Source of the DNA: Candidatus Shapirobacteria bacterium
Lineage (GTDB): Bacteria; Patescibacteriota; Microgenomatia; UBA12405
Direction of reading: 5' to 3'
Assembly: GCA_009885205.1 (NCBI GenBank)
Contig: VFLE01000214.1
Location: 1 to 27,456 of the forward strand
DNA length: 27,456 nucleotides
The notes under the pieces are model-generated. The model did not search any database. It had not been told where the DNA came from and saw nothing but the letters and a program-made list of their open reading frames with translations. The position numbers and the translations under genes were made by a program. This document shows, in pieces, positions 22,487 to 27,456 of the stretch (position 1 is the first letter of the stretch; each line of letters begins with the position of its first letter).

Positions 22487-23870
22487 AATTATTCTTGCTA
22501 CCTTAATTTTATTTATTCCCTTATATCCCAAATTTCCTCTCGCCAATTTTTCTGGTATTTATGTCGCCCTTCGTCTCGACGATATCATTATCGCTATCAC
22601 CGTTCTTATTTGGATTTTATGGCAAATCAAAAACAAATTTCCTGTCCGAAAACTTAAAATCACCTACCTATTTTTGGCCTATTTTATAGCCATATCTATT
22701 TCTACCGTTATTGCTATTTTTATCTACCAAACTACCCCCACCAATATTCTGTTGCTTCATTTGTTTCGCCGATTTGAATATATTTCTATTTTTTTTATTA
22801 CCCTTTTGGCTATCAAAACCAAAAAGGACATTTCTTTTAGTTACTACTTTTTGCTTTTGGCCCTAGTTGGTATTGCCATATATGGATACGGACAGCGTTA
22901 CTACAATTTTCCCTTTGTTTCCACCATGAACCGAGAATTTTCTCAAGGACAACTCCTGCACATGGATGTTTGGACTCGAATTAGTTCTACTTTTGCCGGT
23001 CATTATGATTTGGCTGCTTATCTAAGTTTGATTTTGATTGTTTTAGTTTCCCTCCCCGCCATTATCAAAAACAATTTTTTAAAAATTATTTCTCTGATAT
23101 TATTTTTCATCGGTTTTAGTCTTTTAACTCAAACTGCTTCCCGGATCTCTATTTTTGCTTTTTGGGGTGGTAGTTTTATTTCTCTTTTCTTAATCAAGAA
23201 ATATCTTTGGATAATCCCTGTTTCTTTATTGGTCGTTTACTCCATGTTCAATTCAACTGATCTCAATCAAAGATTATTGGCTACTATCGCCTCGCTCAAA
23301 CCGACCCCAACCCCCACCAAAATCATCAGCCAACCAGCATCTCCCCAAGTCCCCACTATCGTCGTCGTCAAAACAAAACCTACTCCCACCAAATATGTTT
23401 TTGTCCCCACCCCACTTCCTACCATGATTCGTCATGGCCCAGTTGACGAATATATCCCCATCGACGCCGACGTCGGAGTAGCTAGGTCTGGTGAAATTCG
23501 TTTTAATGTTGAATGGCCCCGAGCCATCACCGCTTTTCAAAAAAATATTTTATTTGGCACCGGGCTAGGGTCAATATCCTTAGCTACCGACAACGACTAT
23601 CTCCGTCTTTTGGGTGAGAGTGGTTTGTTTGGTTTTTTGACATTTCTTTTTATTCCATTTTATTTTATATTAAAAACTCTCAAGCTTTTTTGGCAAAAGA
23701 AACCAGATTTTTATATTCAGCTTCAATTAATTTTTGTCGGGGTTATTGTTTCTGCTCTGGCTAATGCTATTTTTATTGATATTTTTGAAGCCTCAAAAGT
23801 CGCTTACACTTATTGGATACTAATGGCTGTTTTTTATCAACTGACAGTTTTTAATTCAAAACAAAAGTGA
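22479..23870 (+). CDS. O-antigen ligase/polymerase-like membrane protein with Pro-Thr-rich insert
   Basis: A 463-residue polytopic protein with about ten hydrophobic helices. RISSTFAGHYDLAAYL (near residues 165-180) and GTGLGSISLATDNDYLRLLGESGLFGF (near 360-385) match the periplasmic-loop signatures of the Wzy_C/WaaL family, which joins or polymerises lipid-linked glycans outside the membrane. Between them, from about residue 275 to 315, sits a low-complexity segment rich in TPTP/PTK units, unusual inside such an enzyme and reminiscent of surface-protein linkers. It overlaps the GT2 before it by 8 nt and the GT-C gene after it by 4 nt (GTGA). Polymerase and ligase cannot be told apart from sequence. 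Confidence 0.85.
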   Translation: MFRIILATLILFIPLYPKFPLANFSGIYVALRLDDIIIAITVLIWILWQIKNKFPVRKLKITYLFLAYFIAISISTVIAIFIYQTTPTNILLLHLFRRFEYISIFFITLLAIKTKKDISFSYYFLLLALVGIAIYGYGQRYYNFPFVSTMNREFSQGQLLHMDVWTRISSTFAGHYDLAAYLSLILIVLVSLPAIIKNNFLKIISLILFFIGFSLLTQTASRISIFAFWGGSFISLFLIKKYLWIIPVSLLVVYSMFNSTDLNQRLLATIASLKPTPTPTKIISQPASPQVPTIVVVKTKPTPTKYVFVPTPLPTMIRHGPVDEYIPIDADVGVARSGEIRFNVEWPRAITAFQKNILFGTGLGSISLATDNDYLRLLGESGLFGFLTFLFIPFYFILKTLKLFWQKKPDFYIQLQLIFVGVIVSALANAIFIDIFEASKVAYTYWILMAVFYQLTVFNSKQK

Positions 23871-25327
23871 ATAGAATTAAAATATTTATCATATCTTGTT
23901 TATTATTCTTTGGTTTAATCCTCAGACTCTATCATTTTGACTCACCCATTGCCGATTGGCACTCATTCCGACAAACGGACACCGTCGCCGTAACTAAAAT
24001 ATTTTCTCAAAATGGTTTTGATTTTTTTCACCCCCGCTATTACGATGTCTCATCAACTCAGTCTGGTATGAACAACCCCCACGGCTATCGCATGGTTGAA
24101 GCCCCAATTTACAACACTTTCTCCTTAATGTTTCACAAACTTTTTGGTCAAAACATCGAAACCTCCTCTCGTCTGATTTCTATCCTTATGTCCCTTGGTA
24201 GTGGTTTACTAATTTATTTTTTTGTCCAAAAAATCACTGGTTTATTTTTACCGTCACTTTTTAGCCTTTTTGTTTTTATGGTTTTACCATTTAACGTTTA
24301 TTATTCTAGAACCACCCTCCCCGAACCGACGGCCGTGTTTTTTATGCTACTTTCACTTTATCTATTCACAAAAAACATATATTTTTCCGCCCTAACCCTA
24401 GCCCTATCAATTCTAGTCAAACCCTATACTGCTATTATCTTGCTTCCTACATTATTGACTCTAGTTTCAATCTATCGCACCAATTTAATTTTAAATAAAA
24501 ATTACTACAAATTATTTATTTTTGGATTTATCAGTCTATTACCGTTTGCACTCTGGCGGTTATGGATTTCTCAGTTCCCCCAAGGTATTCCGGTTAGCAA
24601 TTGGCTACTCAACAATGGCAACACCACAACTTTCCCAAATTGGTTCCATGGGTATAATTTAAGTTTTCTAAACAAAATGGTAGCTCTCAGACCTCATTGG
24701 TGGTACTGGCTTTTTCAAGATCGATTGGCCAACTTGATTCTTGGTACCTATGGCATAATTCCTCTGTTTTTAGGTCTAGCTTATCGTCGTAAACACTCTC
24801 AACCAATTGCCATCAGCCTTATTTTCGGAATTGTACTATATTTTGTTATTATTGCCCAAGGAAACATTCAACACGACTACTATCAAGTATTAATTATTCC
24901 GTCACTTTCAATTCTGTCTGGTCTGGGTTATTACTACATCTACGAAATAATTTTCCAAAACTCATTTCTCAAAATATTTTCTTTGGTAACAATTTTTACT
25001 CTATCTACTTTTTTTTCATATCAAAGGGTTATTGAATATTACAAAATTAACAACCAAAACATTATTACAGCCGGCGAAATGGTCGACAAAATTACTCCTC
25101 AAAATTCCATAATAATTGCACCCTATAACGGCGACACTGCCCTTCTCTATCACACCAATCGCCAAGGTTTTCCTATTGAAATCTATAATTTTGATAACAT
25201 CAAAACAGAATTTCCCAGTCGGCCTATTTACTTTGTCTCACCAAATTTTGATGACTATACCAACAGCGTCATCAAGCAATTCCCCACAATTTACCGTAAC
25301 GACCAATATATTATTTTAGAAATTTAA
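23867..25327 (+). CDS. GT-C family membrane glycosyltransferase (ArnT/PMT_2-like)
   Basis: A 486-residue protein starting at a GTG that overlaps the preceding stop (GTGA). One N-terminal helix is followed by FDSPIADWHSFRQTDT (Asp25 and Asp30, then the RQ.DT motif), the first extracytoplasmic loop of the PMT_2/ArnT group. About ten further helices and a short soluble C-terminus follow. Such enzymes move a sugar from a polyprenyl-phosphate donor to a lipid, glycan or protein on the outer face. It probably uses a donor made by the GT2 enzymes at 3484 or 4210; that link is inferred from content only. Confidence 0.85.
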   Translation: MNRIKIFIISCLLFFGLILRLYHFDSPIADWHSFRQTDTVAVTKIFSQNGFDFFHPRYYDVSSTQSGMNNPHGYRMVEAPIYNTFSLMFHKLFGQNIETSSRLISILMSLGSGLLIYFFVQKITGLFLPSLFSLFVFMVLPFNVYYSRTTLPEPTAVFFMLLSLYLFTKNIYFSALTLALSILVKPYTAIILLPTLLTLVSIYRTNLILNKNYYKLFIFGFISLLPFALWRLWISQFPQGIPVSNWLLNNGNTTTFPNWFHGYNLSFLNKMVALRPHWWYWLFQDRLANLILGTYGIIPLFLGLAYRRKHSQPIAISLIFGIVLYFVIIAQGNIQHDYYQVLIIPSLSILSGLGYYYIYEIIFQNSFLKIFSLVTIFTLSTFFSYQRVIEYYKINNQNIITAGEMVDKITPQNSIIIAPYNGDTALLYHTNRQGFPIEIYNFDNIKTEFPSRPIYFVSPNFDDYTNSVIKQFPTIYRNDQYIILEI

Positions 25328-25329
25328 AA

Positions 25330-26541
25330 ATGACCAAAAGAAACATCTTGATGATCACCCCCTATATCCCTCAACTAGGACAATCAGGTGGCCAACGACA
25401 TTCTTATTACACTCTAAAATACTTATCCCAAACCAACAATATTACCCTTATTTGTTATAGTCGAAACGAAAACGGTCTCACAGAAATCAAAAAGTATTGT
25501 CACAAAATAATAATAATCAAACGTGGTCCAACCTGGAGTCTAAAAAATATATTAATGACTGGTTTTAGTTGGTATCCATTTTTACTTGTCAATTATATTA
25601 ATTCAGAATTTCGTCAGACAATTCTCCAAGAAATAAATACCGGTGAATATGATCTTGTTCACTGTGACTGCCTTTATCCCATGCCCAATATACCCAAAAT
25701 TAAAATTCCTTTAGTCATGGTCGACGTCACTATTGAGTATGTTATCTATCAGCATCTAGCCAATTCACTTACTGGCTGGAAAAAAATCTTAAAACCATTA
25801 TTAATGATTGATGTTTTAAAACTTAAATATTGGGAAACAAAATATTGGCGAGAGACCCATACGGTATTAATGTTTAGTCATGTTGACCGAGATATTGTAG
25901 AAAAAGTTACAGGACGTCACGATATTCATGTTTTTGAAGATGCTGTCGATCCTGATTATTTCAATCTACCCACCAAAACTAAACCATCGTCTACTCCATC
26001 CATCCTCCTTGGTCCATCAAACATGAAATGGATGCAAAACCGAGAATCTGTCGAAATTACTCTAAAGAATTATTGGCCACAGATACTCAAGCGATACCCC
26101 GACTGCAGATTATATATAGTCGGCAGATACGCTCTAGATTTTTTTGGAAAATACCAATCAAATAATATAATAGTCGCTGAAGCTGATAATGAAGGTCTAC
26201 CAAAAGATCCACAATATTATCACGAGTTATGTTGGATTCAATTAGCCCCCATGAAAAGTGGAGGTGGTACTCGTAATAAATTTCTTGAGGGCATGATATT
26301 TGGTCAACCAATTATTACTAACCCTCAAGGGGGGATGGGTAACATAACAATAAAGAATTTTCATCACGCTATAGTTTGTCCCAACAACAAAATATTGGAA
26401 AATGTTTACAAGCTTTTTGATGACCAAAAATATCGACTGGCAATGGGTCAAGCTGCCAGAGAATTAATTAAAAACAATTATTCTTTTGATCAAAGTGTCA
26501 AAAAACTTAATCAAATTTATGACCAAAGTATCAAAAAATAA
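25330..26541 (+). CDS. GT4 family glycosyltransferase
   Basis: A 403-residue GT-B enzyme beginning 2 nt after the previous stop. NILMITPYIPQLGQSGGQRHSYY has the glycine-rich opening of GT4. SILLGPSNMKWMQNRES is the donor-domain start with the usual G..mKW/N..a pattern. APMKSGGGTRNKFLEGMIFGQPII contains the donor-binding loop of the subgroup in which KSGGGTRxKxLE replaces the classical E-x7-E. A two-domain soluble enzyme, probably membrane-peripheral. Its end overlaps the following GT2 by 23 nt. Donor and acceptor unknown. Confidence 0.87.
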   Translation: MTKRNILMITPYIPQLGQSGGQRHSYYTLKYLSQTNNITLICYSRNENGLTEIKKYCHKIIIIKRGPTWSLKNILMTGFSWYPFLLVNYINSEFRQTILQEINTGEYDLVHCDCLYPMPNIPKIKIPLVMVDVTIEYVIYQHLANSLTGWKKILKPLLMIDVLKLKYWETKYWRETHTVLMFSHVDRDIVEKVTGRHDIHVFEDAVDPDYFNLPTKTKPSSTPSILLGPSNMKWMQNRESVEITLKNYWPQILKRYPDCRLYIVGRYALDFFGKYQSNNIIVAEADNEGLPKDPQYYHELCWIQLAPMKSGGGTRNKFLEGMIFGQPIITNPQGGMGNITIKNFHHAIVCPNNKILENVYKLFDDQKYRLAMGQAARELIKNNYSFDQSVKKLNQIYDQSIKK

Positions 26542-27277
26542 ACCAATATTATCGGCAATAATATTAAACTATAATGCAGGCAACTATCTTTCTCAATGTC
26601 TATTAAGTATCGATAAATCAAAATTAACCGACAAAATTGAAATAATAATTGCCGACAATGCCTCAACCGACGACAGTTTTACTAAATCTCAAAAACTAAA
26701 GTTAATTAATCCCAAAATTAAATATATATTTAAGAAAAACACTGGCAACGTCGGCTTTTCTGCTGGTAACAATCAAGGCTTGGCTACTAGTAATCCTAAT
26801 TCTAAATACGTTTTATTTCTAAACCCAGACACATCAGTCGAACCAAATACTCTTCAAGGAATGATTAATTATTTTGAAAAAAATAATTATATCAACGCCG
26901 CTACTTGTTATATTACTCTCATTGCCACTGGTAAACTTCAACCCGAATGTCATCGTGGCTTTCCCACTCCCTTAAATGCCTTTTTACATTTTAGTGGGAT
27001 ATCAAGTCGTGGATATTTCATGGAGCACCTAGACTACACCAAACTTCAAAAAATTAACTGTTGTGTCGGTGCATTTTTTATGATGAAACGTACGGTTGGT
27101 AATAAAGTTGGTTGGTGGAACGAAAAATATTTTATGTATGGCGAAGATCTTGATTTTTGTTACAAACTTAAATTAAATAATTTTCAATTATATTTTATCC
27201 CTAACTACAAAATTAACCATTATCAAGGTGTTTCCTCTGGTCTAAAAAAATCAAAATCGTCTGCCTCTCGCGAAACC
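26519..27277 (+). CDS. Family 2 glycosyltransferase truncated by a chimeric junction
   Basis: From the ATG at 26519, preferred over 26486 because it reduces the overlap with the previous gene and starts near the first strand, the product reads LSAIILNYNAGNYL, IADNASTDDS, NPDTSVEP (DxD) and YFMYGEDLDFCYKLKL, a normal rhamnosyltransferase-like GT2. The end SSGLKKSKSSASRET is still typical of the subgroup, where 20-40 further residues would follow. After about 27277 the frame enters unrelated DNA and stops at 27319 with residues that do not fit the family. The last reliable codon is Thr at 27275-27277. Confidence 0.85.
27259..27277. other. Probable chimeric junction
   Basis: These 19 bases read plausibly in both truncated genes: SASRET in the plus-strand glycosyltransferase and VSREAD in the minus-strand solute-binding protein. 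To the left the DNA is AT-rich with C>G on the plus strand; to the right it is GC-rich and balanced. A short shared sequence joining two genomes is what misassembly produces. Confidence 0.65.
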
Positions 27278-27456
27278 AGTATGAACGGCCCGGTGCCCAT
27301 CGCATTGCGGATTGCGTAGGTCTCTTCCTTGTTCTTGAAATCCTGCGGTCTCTCGACCTTGTTTTTTTCACTCCAGGCCTTGCTCATCATGAAAATATTT
27401 CCCGCGCTGGCCATGTCCAGCATCACCGGATTGGGCACCGGCGTGGTCAATTCCAC
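27259..27456 (-). CDS. Fragment of ABC-transporter solute-binding protein (SBP_bac_5 family), probably foreign
   Basis: The minus strand reads through from the right edge for about 66 codons with no internal stop. NPVMLDMA, IFMMSKAWSEK and GTGPFILVSRE match the middle of family 5 (peptide/opine/nickel type) periplasmic solute-binding proteins, where NPxGTGPFkLvs is a hallmark. Both ends are missing: the 5' part lies beyond the window and the 3' part is replaced by glycosyltransferase DNA. GC content is much higher than in the rest of the window and the codon use differs. A fragment ending in the middle of a domain against another truncated gene indicates a chimeric contig end rather than a real gene arrangement. 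Confidence 0.7.

Noticed and set aside
23274..23540. 88-residue Asp/Gly-rich minus-strand frame
   Set aside because: It is the antisense of the Pro/Thr-rich linker of the O-antigen-ligase-like gene, not a separate gene.
27223..27258. Continuation of the solute-binding-protein frame (DFDFFRPEETP)
   Set aside because: These residues are the antisense of glycosyltransferase DNA across the junction and do not belong to the transporter family.
1..27456. Alternative genetic code (TGA as Gly, as in Gracilibacteria)
   Set aside because: TGA terminates several genes exactly at expected family ends (for example 1094, 7700, 19408, 21100), so the standard bacterial code applies.

Overview
The window reads as a fragment of a small, AT-rich, densely packed bacterial genome, most likely a Candidate Phyla Radiation (Patescibacteria, Microgenomates-like) organism. 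This placement is inferred from low GC, genes overlapping by 4-20 nt, many small glycosyltransferases, a DUF192 protein and a TPTP-type linker in an O-antigen-ligase-like protein. TGA is used as an ordinary stop, so the code is standard. No rRNA, tRNA, CRISPR array or transposase is visible, and there is no gene-free stretch over 300 bases. Nearly everything concerns synthesis, export or polymerisation of cell-surface sugars.

Layout. Positions 1-4155 (minus strand) hold two GT-C-like membrane proteins, a SAM methyltransferase and a polyprenyl-phosphate-type GT2. A divergent ALG5-like GT2 (4210-4944) meets a second methyltransferase tail to tail. Positions 5670-10792 (minus) form a sugar-modification run: SDR, a UDP-glucose-dehydrogenase-like protein lacking the catalytic cysteine, a Gfo/Idh oxidoreductase, an NAD-dependent epimerase, a small SMR/ArnE-like transporter and a transaldolase-like enzyme. 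Positions 10836-15053 carry what looks like the whole GDP-D-glycero-D-manno-heptose route, split over both strands: GHMP kinase (HddA-like), SIS isomerase (GmhA-like), nucleotidyltransferase (HddC-like), HAD phosphatase (GmhB-like) and a GDP-mannose-4,6-dehydratase-like gene broken by a 1-nt frameshift. A 55-codon internally deleted GT2 remnant sits in front of the phosphatase gene. Positions 15061-15978 encode a UPF0104-type flippase-like membrane protein. Positions 16002-27277 (plus) are a chain of mostly overlapping genes: GT4 and GT2 transferases, DUF192, a hexapeptide acetyltransferase, an O-antigen ligase/polymerase-like protein and a GT-C protein.

How it fits together (inference). The transaldolase-like enzyme could supply sedoheptulose 7-phosphate, which the Gmh/Hdd enzymes convert to GDP-heptose. 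The dehydratase, SDR, Gfo/Idh, dehydrogenase-like and epimerase proteins could then convert this or another sugar into an unusual deoxy- or keto-sugar. Soluble GT2/GT4 enzymes would build a glycan on a lipid carrier, and the SMR, UPF0104, GT-C and Wzy/WaaL-like proteins would flip, transfer and polymerise it.

Two regulatory or structural themes stand out. First, at least eight start codons lie only 5-9 nt after a near-consensus -10 box, the signature of leaderless transcripts. Second, the last ~180-200 bases (from about 27259-27277) have different base composition and encode part of an unrelated ABC-transporter solute-binding protein; this is probably a chimeric contig end.
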